Source: a virus. From it: a DNA stretch of 21,241 bases. The stretch lies in the IMG/VR virus record IMGVR_UViG_3300042337_000084, positions 1-21,241 of that record; one strand, 5' to 3'. Position numbers and translations under genes: made by a program. Positions 5,924 to 12,712 of this stretch are shown here, in pieces (the first letter of the stretch is position 1; every line of letters starts with the position of its first letter). Under the pieces are notes generated by a model. The model ran no database searches. It was given only the letters and a program-made list of their open reading frames with translations, and was not told the DNA's origin.

Positions 5924-6094
5924 TTATTTGACCCCTTTAGCAAAAAAGATTGATCGAATGGCGGCATAGCGTGAAGCGCCCATGTCGCGCAGTTTCCAAT
6001 AGGCATAGCGCGTGCCATATAGCGCGATAGTGGATCTAAGCGTTAGCGGATTGCTCTCATAATTTAATGCGTGGTTTACAAGCGTTTTGTGCAT
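5924..6094 (-). CDS. Small basic protein, 56 aa, co-transcribed with ardC
   Basis: A frame from ATG 6094-6092 (AGGGG seven bases upstream, CTAATCAA leader before it) to TAA 5926-5924 encodes MHKTLVNHALNYESNPLTLR and ends RSIFFAKGVK. It is rich in Arg, Tyr and Ala, with no cysteines and no membrane span. Its stop is separated by one base from the ardC start, and the ardC ribosome site lies inside its last codons, so the pair is translationally coupled. It is the first gene of the leftward arm, hence probably among the first expressed. I do not recognise the family. A DNA-binding or host-takeover role would suit the position but is not shown. Confidence 0.62.
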   Translation of the reverse strand: MHKTLVNHALNYESNPLTLRSTIALYGTRYAYWKLRDMGASRYAAIRSIFFAKGVK

Positions 6095-6210
6095 TTTGTT
6101 ACCCCTATATATTGATTAGGAAATGTAATTATATAACGGCATATATGCGTAGAACGTTTACGTTTCCTATATGTCATACATTGTATTTTCTAATCTATAT
6201 ATGTCTTATA

Positions 6211-6240
6211 ATAGGTGTAACCTATAGTCTATATATAGGT
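6211..6240. promoter_or_regulatory. Nested inverted repeats, operator-like
   Basis: ATAGGT 6211-6216 and ACCTAT 6220-6225 form a perfect 6-bp dyad around three bases. ACCTATA 6220-6226 also pairs with TATAGGT 6234-6240 around seven bases. The middle arm is thus shared, as in overlapping operators. The left arm touches the plus-strand TATAAT at 6207-6212. No repressor gene is recognised in the window. Confidence 0.35.
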
Positions 6241-6299
6241 ACTAACGGGGTTCTAGCGATATCTATGGGGATTGATCCTAATCGCGCTCCACGCGTTCA

Positions 6300-6406
6300 G
6301 GGAATTCCCATGCCATAGTGTGAACCGCTATGGGGTAACGCCTATGCAAGCGCTAGACGTAAACCTAAACGCATATGCGTCATGCATTGCATCGATTCGA
6401 TATCGA
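6300..6406. repeat. Cluster of perfect palindromes
   Basis: Within about 107 bases there are GGGAATTCCC (6300-6309), ACGCATATGCGT (6369-6380) and TCGATATCGA (6397-6406), all perfect. There are also CCATAG/CTATGG (6313-6318 with 6328-6333) and the hexamers AGCGCT and ATGCAT. This is dense for noncoding phage DNA and may mark protein-binding sites, but the elements are not copies of one another. Confidence 0.4.
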
Positions 6407-6500
6407 TTGATCCGCTTAAATTTGGCTTTCGATTGGGTTTCGCCCCTTGTGGATGCGCGACCCATAACGCCCCCCGCCCCAAGGAAAAATCAGGTTTTCC

Positions 6501-6522
6501 CTACACGCTATATTTCGTGTAG
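6501..6522 (+). promoter_or_regulatory. 7-bp inverted repeat ahead of the late operon
   Basis: CTACACG 6501-6507 and CGTGTAG 6516-6522 form a perfect dyad around eight AT-rich bases, ending 29 bases before the first rightward start codon. It could be an operator for the rightward promoter or a 5' hairpin of the message. A consensus ribosome site AAGGAGG follows at 6541-6547. Confidence 0.4.
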
Positions 6523-6551
6523 TATTTGCACATATCGTTTAAGGAGGACGT

Positions 6552-6773
6552 ATGCAACAGGTGTATGAAGTGAGTAAGGATGTGCCTATACCGCAGCCGA
6601 TTAAGAGGCATAACTACCCTTATGAGCAGTTGCAGGTGGGGGAGTCGTTCTGGGTTACTGGAATCAGTATGCAGTCCCTTTGCAACTCCAATAGGAGGCA
6701 GAGTAAGCGGTTGGAGAGGAAGTTTATCTGCCGTAAGGAGAATGACGGGGTTAGGGTCTGGAGGGTGTCATGA
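6552..6773 (+). CDS. Small phage protein of unknown function (73 aa), first gene of right arm
   Basis: ATG 6552 follows a consensus AAGGAGG at four bases. The protein has a VPIPQPIKRHNYPYEQLQVG opening, then ESFWV, a Ser/Asn/Gln segment and a basic C-terminal part (SKRLERKFICRKENDGVRVW). The layout 'IP-P..YP...L.VGESF.V...' with a basic, strand-forming C-terminus recurs in small phage proteins annotated only as domains of unknown function. Its stop overlaps the next start by ATGA. A nucleic-acid-binding role is possible from the basic end. Confidence 0.75.
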   Translation: MQQVYEVSKDVPIPQPIKRHNYPYEQLQVGESFWVTGISMQSLCNSNRRQSKRLERKFICRKENDGVRVWRVS

Positions 6774-6934
6774 GTTATGCAGATCAATTAGAACCTACTG
6801 CCAAACTAAGATGGGTTAAGAACGGTAAGGAGTACACGCTCCAGCAGTGGTGGAGTAATCAGGCCAATGTGAAGATGGGGCCAACCCATATGGTCAAGGG
6901 TGAGTGGCGGGATGTGCCAATGGAAGAGCAATAG
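6770..6934 (+). CDS. Hypothetical protein, 54 aa
   Basis: The ATG overlaps the previous stop (ATGA at 6770-6773) and AGGGTG lies just upstream. The protein MSYADQLEPTAKLRWVKNGK continues with EYTLQQWWSNQANVKMG and ends DVPMEEQ. It is rich in Trp and reads like a small strand-forming domain (LRWV-NG-EYTLQQWW), a pattern often seen in phage proteins that give a measured value or substitution in a sheet. There are no catalytic or membrane features. The following gene begins immediately after its stop. Confidence 0.62.
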   Translation: MSYADQLEPTAKLRWVKNGKEYTLQQWWSNQANVKMGPTHMVKGEWRDVPMEEQ

Positions 6935-7018
6935 ATGGCTGTGATGGTAGCGGTATTTGGGTTAGGTGCTTTTACTGGCTTTGTGTTTGGTTTGATATTT
7001 GCCGAGTTAGACAAATGA
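6935..7018 (+). CDS. Very small membrane protein (27 aa)
   Basis: ATG 6935 directly follows the stop of the previous gene, with GGAAGAG upstream. The frame encodes a single hydrophobic helix (AVMVAVFGLGAFTGFVFGLI) and an AELDK end, and its stop overlaps the next start by ATGA. Tight packing on both sides supports translation. At 27 residues it is only a membrane span with a charged end. Function is unknown. Confidence 0.5.
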   Translation: MAVMVAVFGLGAFTGFVFGLIFAELDK

Positions 7019-7242
7019 GTAAGTCTGTGCGGGGGATTGATGTAAAGAAGACTGCCGAGGCTTGGTTCAAGCAGGCGGTCAATATTGATAAGGATTACTT
7101 TTGGCGCTGCATGAAAAGCCATAAGGAAAACTCTAAACCTAATGGAGACTATCCTTACTGCGGTATACACGCTGAAACATATAAACTGATGGTTAATCAC
7201 CCTTGGGGTCAGGAGTATCTAAAAATTGTCAAACTTAAATAA
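7015..7242 (+). CDS. Hypothetical protein, 75 aa
   Basis: The ATG at 7015 overlaps the upstream TGA, a better choice than the longer frame beginning at 6904. The protein MSKSVRGIDVKKTAEAWFKQ continues with DKDYFWRCMKSHKENSK, YPYCGIHAETYKLMVNHPWG and ends KIVKLK. It is basic with scattered Trp, His and two Cys. I do not recognise it. It overlaps the start of the first methyltransferase by 17 bases. Confidence 0.65.
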   Translation: MSKSVRGIDVKKTAEAWFKQAVNIDKDYFWRCMKSHKENSKPNGDYPYCGIHAETYKLMVNHPWGQEYLKIVKLK

Positions 7243-7789
7243 GGTCTTGCCTCAGATTGCGCCCCACTGTACAGATATGTGGGAACACTTCACCACCCTT
7301 AGAGACTACGCACAAGAGTGTTCATCGGTAGTTGAGATGGGGGTAAGAGGCGGCTGCTCTGCCTACGCCTTGGCTGCTGGTTTGGAAGCCAGCCCCTACA
7401 AAGGCAAGTGGATGCTCTACTTGGATATTAACGCCTGCCAAAACCCTAAGTTAGAGGAACTCTGCAAACTCTCTGACATCAGCATCGAGTTTAAGCAGGC
7501 GGATTCCCGCCACATTGAGATACCTACCTGTGACCTACTTTTTATCGATACGCTCCATACCTATGGGCAGTTGAAGTTAGAACTATCGCTCCACCATGAG
7601 AAGGCTAAGAAGTACATCATCATGCACGACACCGATGCCCCTTGGGGGTTTAAGAACGAGGTTGATGATGGCTCACCTGACCGTGGGCTTTGGCCTGCCA
7701 TTGAGGAGTTTGAAAAGGAACACCCTGAGTGGCAGGTGCATGAGCGCTTTCGTAACTGCCACGGGCTAACCATACTGTTGAGAGCCTAA
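7226..7789 (+). CDS. Class I methyltransferase-like protein, CmcI / Methyltransf_24 type
   Basis: The 187-residue protein starts at TTG 7226 (AGGAG ten bases upstream). An ATG at codon 18 is possible, but the earlier residues look like domain sequence. Motif I is SSVVEMGVRGGCSAYALA (33-50), the SAM-binding loop. WMLYLDIN (62-69) is motif II. LLFIDTLHTYGQLKLEL (104-120) and YIIMHDTDAPW (130-140) match the metal-linked D...H/D residues of the family that includes CmcI and small-molecule or sugar O-methyltransferases. The substrate is unknown. A capping sugar methyl group on a surface or virion glycan would fit the sugar genes in the left arm, though the two sets are transcribed separately. It is followed by a second, unrelated methyltransferase with a one-base stop/start overlap. 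Confidence 0.72.
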   Translation: MSNLNKVLPQIAPHCTDMWEHFTTLRDYAQECSSVVEMGVRGGCSAYALAAGLEASPYKGKWMLYLDINACQNPKLEELCKLSDISIEFKQADSRHIEIPTCDLLFIDTLHTYGQLKLELSLHHEKAKKYIIMHDTDAPWGFKNEVDDGSPDRGLWPAIEEFEKEHPEWQVHERFRNCHGLTILLRA

Positions 7790-8343
7790 TGCACGAATCA
7801 GCCATTAAAAATGGCAAACGGTTTTTTGAAACCTATGCCAAGCATAAAGACGGTGGTGTGGTAGTTGACATTGGTAGCCAAGACGTAAACGGTAGTCTTA
7901 GGTCTTATACCCCTGAACGGTTTAAGTACGTTGGCGTAGATTTCAAAGAGGCAGCAAACGTGGATGTGGTGCTTAAAGAGCCATACGTCTTGCCATTTGA
8001 GTCTGAGTCTGTAGACATTGTGGTGTCTTCTTCATGCCTAGAACACTCTGAGTTCTTTTGGCTAACCTTTTTGGAAATAGTCAGGATTACTAAGCCTGAT
8101 GGCTTGATCTACATCAATGCACCCTCTGGTGGCCCTCACCACGCCTTTCCTGTTGACTGCTGGCGGTTTAGGCTAGACGCAAGCATGGCGCTTATGAACT
8201 GGGCTAACCACAATGGATATAACACTATCTTGCTAGAAGCCTTTGTTGATAGCGCTCCGATATGGCACGACATGGTAGCAATCTACATTAAAGACAAAAA
8301 CCTGTCCCACCTTTACCCAGATAGGATTGATCTTGAAGTTTGA
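7789..8343 (+). CDS. SAM-dependent methyltransferase, Methyltransf_11 type
   Basis: The protein has 184 residues. Motif I is GGVVVDIGSQDVNGSL (22-37), then YVGVDFKEAANVDVV with the acidic residue that contacts the ribose, LPFESESVDIVVSSSCLEHS (69-87) as motif IV with the usual D-I/V core, and LEIVRITKPDGLIYINAPSG (95-114) as the strand after it. This is the common small class I fold used on metabolites, sugars and lipids, and lacks the DPPY/NPPF motif of adenine-N6 DNA methylases or the PC motif of cytosine-C5 ones. The start overlaps the previous stop (TAATG). Substrate unknown. Confidence 0.75.
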   Translation: MHESAIKNGKRFFETYAKHKDGGVVVDIGSQDVNGSLRSYTPERFKYVGVDFKEAANVDVVLKEPYVLPFESESVDIVVSSSCLEHSEFFWLTFLEIVRITKPDGLIYINAPSGGPHHAFPVDCWRFRLDASMALMNWANHNGYNTILLEAFVDSAPIWHDMVAIYIKDKNLSHLYPDRIDLEV

Positions 8344-10093
8344 CACCAAGAAGTTTTACCAGTTTTGCCGCAACCTAAAGATTGAATCTAAAGAGCAAGG
8401 CATGATTACCTTGGGGGAAACCCTACTAGGTACTCAGACCTATGTGATTGATGAAGTAGCCAAAGGCTTAGAAGACGATATTCATTTCTTTATTGTGCTG
8501 AAAGGAAGGCAGTTAGGTATCACCACCATCAGCCTTGCTATGGACTTGTATTGGCACTTCCTAAACCCCGGTATGCAAGGCACTCTAACTACTGATACGG
8601 AGGAAAACCGTGAGCAGTTTAGAAGCACCCTACAGATGTACATGGACGGACTACCCAAAGAGTACAAGATACCCCTTATGTCCCACAACCGAAACCAGAT
8701 GGTTCTCAAAAACCGATCCAGAATGTTCTACCAAGTCGCTGGCACAAGGTCAAAGGGAACACTGGGACGCGGTAAAGGTATCACTTTCTTGCACGGCACT
8801 GAGACTTCTTCTTGGGGTGACGAAGAAGGACTCGCCTCTCTTCTTGCCTCCCTCGCAGAAACCAACCCCCTTAGATACTATATGTTCGAGTCCACCGCCC
8901 GTGGGTTCAATATGTTCCATGATATGTGGGTGACAGCCAAGAGAGCGCGTACACAAAGAGCCATATTCTGTGGCTGGTGGCGCAATCAACTCTATGCTGC
9001 TGACCCAAACTCTGATGTGTACCGCGTCTACTGGGATGGGAAGTTATCCGCAGAAGAAAAAGAATGGACGCGAGAAGTTAAAAAGGTCTACAACTACGAG
9101 ATCAATAGCCGCCAAATGGCTTGGTGGCGTTGGAAGTTACACGAAGGGCTAAAAGACGAAGGCTTGATGTACCAAGAGTTTCCTCCCACAGAGGACTACG
9201 CCTTTGTGATGACAGGCTCATCGTTCTTTTCTACCAGCAGATGTACTGATGCTATGAAAGTAGCCAAATCCATAGACGCTAACTATTACCGTTTCTCTAT
9301 GGGGGCAAACTTTCAGGATACTGAGTTACTACAGTCTACCGCACGGCTTGCAACGATGACAATTTGGGAAGAACCCATCGACTTAGCCTACTACGTGATT
9401 GGTGCTGACCCTGCCTACGGTTCATCCGATTGGGCAGACCGCTTTTGCATACAGGTTTACCGCTGTTATGCCGATGGGCTGGATCAGGTGGCTGAATTTT
9501 GCTCATCCGAACTCAATACCTACCAGTTTGCTTGGATTATTTGCTACTTGGCAGGCGCATATAAGAACTCAACCCTAAACCTTGAGGTCAACGGGCCGGG
9601 GCAGGCAGTCATTAACGAGATGCGTAACCTTAAACGGCAGGCAACCGCTATGGGAGGCTCTGATGCTGCCAGCCTATACAACGTACTAGCCAATATGCAG
9701 CACTACCTCTGGCGGCGTAATGACAACTTTGGCGGCGTATCCAACAGCATTGGGTGGGTTACCACTCATTCCAGCAAAGAACGGATGCTCAATTACTTCA
9801 AGGATTACTTTGAGCGTGGTATGTGTAACGTGTATGGCATAGATTTACTAGATGAGATGAAAGGTATAGTACGTGACCAAGGGACGATTGCAGCGTATGG
9901 AAGGGGAAAAGATGATCGCGTTATTGCTTCAGCGCTGGCCTGTGCAGCCTACGCAGAACAGGTACAGCCCAGACTCATTGCCCAAAGGCTTACCCGTGTC
10001 AAAAAGGAAGCCCAAGACACAGCCGCCACAAATCCTGAAGGAGAGCAAGTCAGGAAACAGGTCAATAACTACCTCAAGGCACTTGGCTTTTAG
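8333..10093 (+). CDS. terL: Terminase large subunit (packaging ATPase and nuclease)
   Basis: This is the DNA-packaging motor protein, about 586 residues. Counting from TTG 8333, the ATPase Walker A-like loop is KGRQLGITT (57-65), the Walker B-like acidic turn is ITFLHGTETSSW (150-161) and the coupling motif is FESTARGF (186-193). The RNase H-like nuclease has YVIGADPAYGSSDWADR (354-370), LNLEVNGPG (415-423) and a C-terminal KDDRVIASALACAAY, supplying the acidic metal ligands. No ATG lies near the domain start. TTG 8333 has AGGA six bases before it; TTG 8327 is too close to that site, and ATG 8402 would delete residues that look domain-like. It overlaps the methyltransferase by 11 bases. The usual small subunit is not recognised next to it. 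Confidence 0.93.
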   Translation: MKFDTKKFYQFCRNLKIESKEQGMITLGETLLGTQTYVIDEVAKGLEDDIHFFIVLKGRQLGITTISLAMDLYWHFLNPGMQGTLTTDTEENREQFRSTLQMYMDGLPKEYKIPLMSHNRNQMVLKNRSRMFYQVAGTRSKGTLGRGKGITFLHGTETSSWGDEEGLASLLASLAETNPLRYYMFESTARGFNMFHDMWVTAKRARTQRAIFCGWWRNQLYAADPNSDVYRVYWDGKLSAEEKEWTREVKKVYNYEINSRQMAWWRWKLHEGLKDEGLMYQEFPPTEDYAFVMTGSSFFSTSRCTDAMKVAKSIDANYYRFSMGANFQDTELLQSTARLATMTIWEEPIDLAYYVIGADPAYGSSDWADRFCIQVYRCYADGLDQVAEFCSSELNTYQFAWIICYLAGAYKNSTLNLEVNGPGQAVINEMRNLKRQATAMGGSDAASLYNVLANMQHYLWRRNDNFGGVSNSIGWVTTHSSKERMLNYFKDYFERGMCNVYGIDLLDEMKGIVRDQGTIAAYGRGKDDRVIASALACAAYAEQVQPRLIAQRLTRVKKEAQDTAATNPEGEQVRKQVNNYLKALGF

Positions 10094-10095
10094 GT

Positions 10096-10494
10096 ATGGA
10101 TACGGTTCTGACTAAACAAGACATCATCCGCAGGCTTGAGGCCATGCGCTCTAAACGTAAGCGCGGATTTACCATGCGTATGTTCGCTTCCTTTGCCGCC
10201 ATAGGCTATCGGCACATGGAATCCATAACCCGTGACGGATCAAGCACCTTTACTGAACTGACTCAGCGCAAACTAAGTAAGGCGCTCCTAGCCTTGGAAA
10301 AAGGCGAGGCTGGCCCAAGAATAGACATTCTGGGGCGCAAGTTTATTGACTACCACCCAAGGGCTAAACCAGTTTTGAAGCGCGGGATGGGGATAGAAAT
10401 GACCCCCTTGGGCATCAAAATGAAGGTAGGAATCACCAATAAATACGATTTTTCTAAACCGCGACTTGATGACGCATTGAAAAAAAGGGGCTAA
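10096..10494 (+). CDS. Hypothetical protein with HTH-like centre, 132 aa
   Basis: The basic protein opens MDTVLTKQDIIRRLEAMRSK. Its centre (FASFAAIGYRHMESITRDGS, then TELTQRKLSKALLALEKGEA, about residues 30-75) has the spacing of a Cro/CI-type helix-turn-helix. The C-terminal half is a mixed strand segment (RIDILGRKFIDYHP and GIKMKVG). Position between large terminase and portal is typical for packaging or head-joining factors. It may be a DNA-binding small-terminase analogue or a late regulator. The evidence is fold-like pattern plus place, not a family match. Confidence 0.68.
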   Translation: MDTVLTKQDIIRRLEAMRSKRKRGFTMRMFASFAAIGYRHMESITRDGSSTFTELTQRKLSKALLALEKGEAGPRIDILGRKFIDYHPRAKPVLKRGMGIEMTPLGIKMKVGITNKYDFSKPRLDDALKKRG

Positions 10495-10495
10495 T

Positions 10496-10909
10496 ATGGC
10501 AGTGATGAACGACTATAAGTGTCCGGCTCACGGGTACTTTGAATCGCGTGAAGCGGTATGTCCTCATGGATGTACCGATGTACAAGTGGTTTTCTTGCAG
10601 CCTGTAGGTATGACAAGTGATCGTACCAAGGGTAGCGATAAGACCCTGAAACAACTTGCACTGGACTTTAAGATGAGCGATGTGAAGTCTGTCAAACAAG
10701 GCGAAGCACAACCACCACGGTTTGCTAAACCAGATAATCCGTTTGCTCCGCGATGGGGTTCTCCGGGTGATCTTGGCGGCTTTAACTTGCGCTCTGTCGG
10801 AGGCGAAAACGTATCTGGCATTGGAGCAGTGAAAGAAGGATCAAGACTTACGGGGCCGCGTGTTGGCAGTTATGTTGCTGACCATCAAAACCTAAAGATT
10901 GACAAATGA
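10496..10909 (+). CDS. Cys-rich N-terminal phage protein, 137 aa
   Basis: The N-terminus DYKCPAHGYFESREAVCPHG has a C-x(2)-H...C-x(2)-H-G-C pattern that reads as a small zinc ribbon, followed by a strand (VQVVFLQPVGM). The rest is Gly/Pro/Lys-rich and probably flexible (PRFAKPDNPFAPRWGSPGDL). GGGG five bases before ATG 10496 is the ribosome site, one base after the previous stop. It overlaps the portal start by ATGA. Such proteins sit beside portals in several short-tailed phages. The role may be structural or in packaging; not known. Confidence 0.68.
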   Translation: MAVMNDYKCPAHGYFESREAVCPHGCTDVQVVFLQPVGMTSDRTKGSDKTLKQLALDFKMSDVKSVKQGEAQPPRFAKPDNPFAPRWGSPGDLGGFNLRSVGGENVSGIGAVKEGSRLTGPRVGSYVADHQNLKIDK

Positions 10910-12549
10910 GAATACCTACCGACCCATTAGAACGCGAGATGTTCTACATGGACATTATGCAAAAGTGCATGGTGTCTATGGAAAGCAGACGCACAGAATC
11001 AGAAGGCTTGCGATCCTACTACCTGTTTGGTGCAGGGCCAGAGGAAGCGCCAGCGCAATATAACAAAATCTTCCCGCACATAGATCAACTATCTGCGTTT
11101 ATGTATGCAGCAGATTCTACACGCTTTTCAATTAACATTGGGGCAAGCGAGTCTGAAGATTATCAGCGCATGGTTCCTGTTTTAACTAAGGCGCTCTACG
11201 ATTATTGGTTAAATAGCAACGCAGATCAAGTCTTTGGTCAAGCACTAAACTGGTCATTTTGCTACAACACCACCTTTGTGAAACCAGTTTGGCGCAATGG
11301 TATCCACCCGTACATGGTGGAACCCGCTGCCATTGGCGTGTTGCGTGAAGACGTTCCGTACACGGATCGTCAAGAAGCGATGATTCAGCGCTACTACATG
11401 ACCAAGAGCGAATTGTTCTCACGGCTGTGGTCGCATCCCAAGAGAGATGAATTGGTGCGCCGCATCACCTTCTCTCAGCAAGAAACGTCTGACAATGCTT
11501 CAGGTATGGATCGTGTGATTACGTCTGCAACCAATCCTACCATCTACGGAAACATTAACTTAAACCTCACTGGCGTAAACCGCTACGTGCCTATGATTGC
11601 CGAAGACACGGTGATGATGCACGAACTTTGGATTTACGATGATGAGATTGATGACTACCTATGCGTCACGATTGCTGACCCTAACGTAGTAATCTTTGAC
11701 CGTGCGTCCAAGATGATGTTCTTGGAAGGAGAAGTGCCTTTCGTTCAAATTTCTCCCAATCCGCAGTACGACTACTACTGGGGGCAATCAGAAGTGCAAC
11801 GCTTGATCTTCTTGCAAGACATGAGGAATAAGCGCACCACTCAGATCATGCAATTGCTAGACAAACAGGTAGACCCACCCACGGTATTGCAAGGTTTTGG
11901 TGGTCTATTGGATGAGAAAACCTTTGCATTGCGCCGTGCTGGTGGCCTATTGGCTAACGATATGCCCAACGGCAAGGTCGAACAGTTTGCTCCAGACATA
12001 CCAAATGACATATTTCGTGAGATTGCTGAGATTGATGCCATGTTTGCGGAGGCTTCAGGTATCGTTTCCGTTCTGCAAGGCCGGGGTGAAAGTGGTGTTC
12101 GTAGTGCTGGACACGCCTCCCAACTGGCTCGACTCGGCTCTTCACGCGCTAAAAAACGCGCTTTGGTCATTGAAAGCGCCTTGGAGAAACTGGCAACCCT
12201 CTATCTGAAGATGATGATGGTATATGACGATACCGTTTACGTTGATGAAAAGGGTAATAAGTTTATAGCCAAGCAGTTTACCGATGATTTCACAGTGAAA
12301 GTGGACGCGCACAGTAATAGTCCAATCTTCATGGAAGACCAGCGAGAGATGGCTTTCAGCCTGTATCAGGCCGGAACTATTAGCAAAGAGCGCTTGATCG
12401 AGATGATTGACCCGCCCATGAAGCAACAACTGCTTGAAGACTTGAAAAAACAGACTCAAACTGTACAAACGCCTCAAAGCCCTGAGATTCCTCAAGGCCA
12501 AGAGCCAATCGCACCTCAACCGGGAGAGATAGATGGCGGCCCTGCCTAA
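10906..12549 (+). CDS. Portal protein
   Basis: The 547-residue protein has portal size and layout. The N-terminal helix has EREMFYMDIMQKCMVSMESR, then KIFPHIDQLSAFMYAADSTR. A long helical clip/stem part includes VPFVQISPNPQYDYYWGQSE, LIFLQDMRNKRTTQIMQLLD and RRAGGLLANDMPNGKVEQFA. The crown helix has SAGHASQLARLGSSRAKKRA and the tail is Gln/Pro-rich and disordered. It forms the dodecameric ring at one capsid vertex, through which the terminase drives DNA and on which adaptor and tail hub assemble. It lies three genes after terL, as expected for a short-tailed phage. Confidence 0.86.
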   Translation: MRIPTDPLEREMFYMDIMQKCMVSMESRRTESEGLRSYYLFGAGPEEAPAQYNKIFPHIDQLSAFMYAADSTRFSINIGASESEDYQRMVPVLTKALYDYWLNSNADQVFGQALNWSFCYNTTFVKPVWRNGIHPYMVEPAAIGVLREDVPYTDRQEAMIQRYYMTKSELFSRLWSHPKRDELVRRITFSQQETSDNASGMDRVITSATNPTIYGNINLNLTGVNRYVPMIAEDTVMMHELWIYDDEIDDYLCVTIADPNVVIFDRASKMMFLEGEVPFVQISPNPQYDYYWGQSEVQRLIFLQDMRNKRTTQIMQLLDKQVDPPTVLQGFGGLLDEKTFALRRAGGLLANDMPNGKVEQFAPDIPNDIFREIAEIDAMFAEASGIVSVLQGRGESGVRSAGHASQLARLGSSRAKKRALVIESALEKLATLYLKMMMVYDDTVYVDEKGNKFIAKQFTDDFTVKVDAHSNSPIFMEDQREMAFSLYQAGTISKERLIEMIDPPMKQQLLEDLKKQTQTVQTPQSPEIPQGQEPIAPQPGEIDGGPA

Positions 12550-12712
12550 CCAACCAGAAGGAAACCTCCGCACCGGCGATCAGCCCCGTGCTACGGAAAC
12601 ATCCATCAAAGATACTGAACGAAGCATGGGAAGAATCTCTTATTCACGCCAAGCACAGCGTGGAGGGTTCCCCAAAACTTCATACGGGACACGTTACATG
12701 AGGAAATCATAA
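12533..12712 (+). CDS. Small basic protein, 59 aa
   Basis: ATG 12533 has GGGAGAG just upstream and lies in another frame over the last 17 bases of the portal gene. The protein MAALPNQPEGNLRTGDQPRA continues with SIKDTERSMGRISYSRQAQR and ends GTRYMRKS. It is Arg/Gln/Gly-rich and probably disordered. Coupling to the portal gene and full coverage of the gap support translation. It may be a virion-internal or head-assembly peptide. No family recognised. Confidence 0.6.
   Translation: MAALPNQPEGNLRTGDQPRATETSIKDTERSMGRISYSRQAQRGGFPKTSYGTRYMRKS

Larger units (their letters stand above)
6095..6551. promoter_or_regulatory. Divergent intergenic control region
   Basis: This 457-base gene-free stretch lies between the first leftward and first rightward genes and must hold promoters for both arms. 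The AT-rich part (6100-6240) contains TATAAT on the minus strand at 6133-6128 and TATAAT on the plus strand at 6207-6212. Neither has a good TTGACA at the right distance, so the exact promoters are not assigned. Possible frames across it lack ribosome sites and read as low-complexity noise. The right half is palindrome-rich (see separate entries). Confidence 0.6.

Noticed and set aside
6250-6500. tRNA or attachment site in the palindrome-rich stretch
   Set aside because: No cloverleaf with TTCRA arm and acceptor pairing could be built, and there is no integrase gene or duplicated core in the window.
6067-6568. Possible plus-strand frames in the divergent region (6067-6318 and 6272-6568)
   Set aside because: No ribosome site at their starts, translation looks like noise, and the second overlaps the start of a gene with a consensus ribosome site.
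7226-8343. DNA methyltransferases of a restriction-modification system
   Set aside because: Neither protein has the DPPY/NPPF or PC-type catalytic motifs, and no partner restriction enzyme is present.
12142-12573. Antisense frame of 143 codons opposite the end of the portal gene
   Set aside because: The portal frame is clearly coding, all neighbours run rightward, and the antisense protein has no domain-like pattern or ribosome site.
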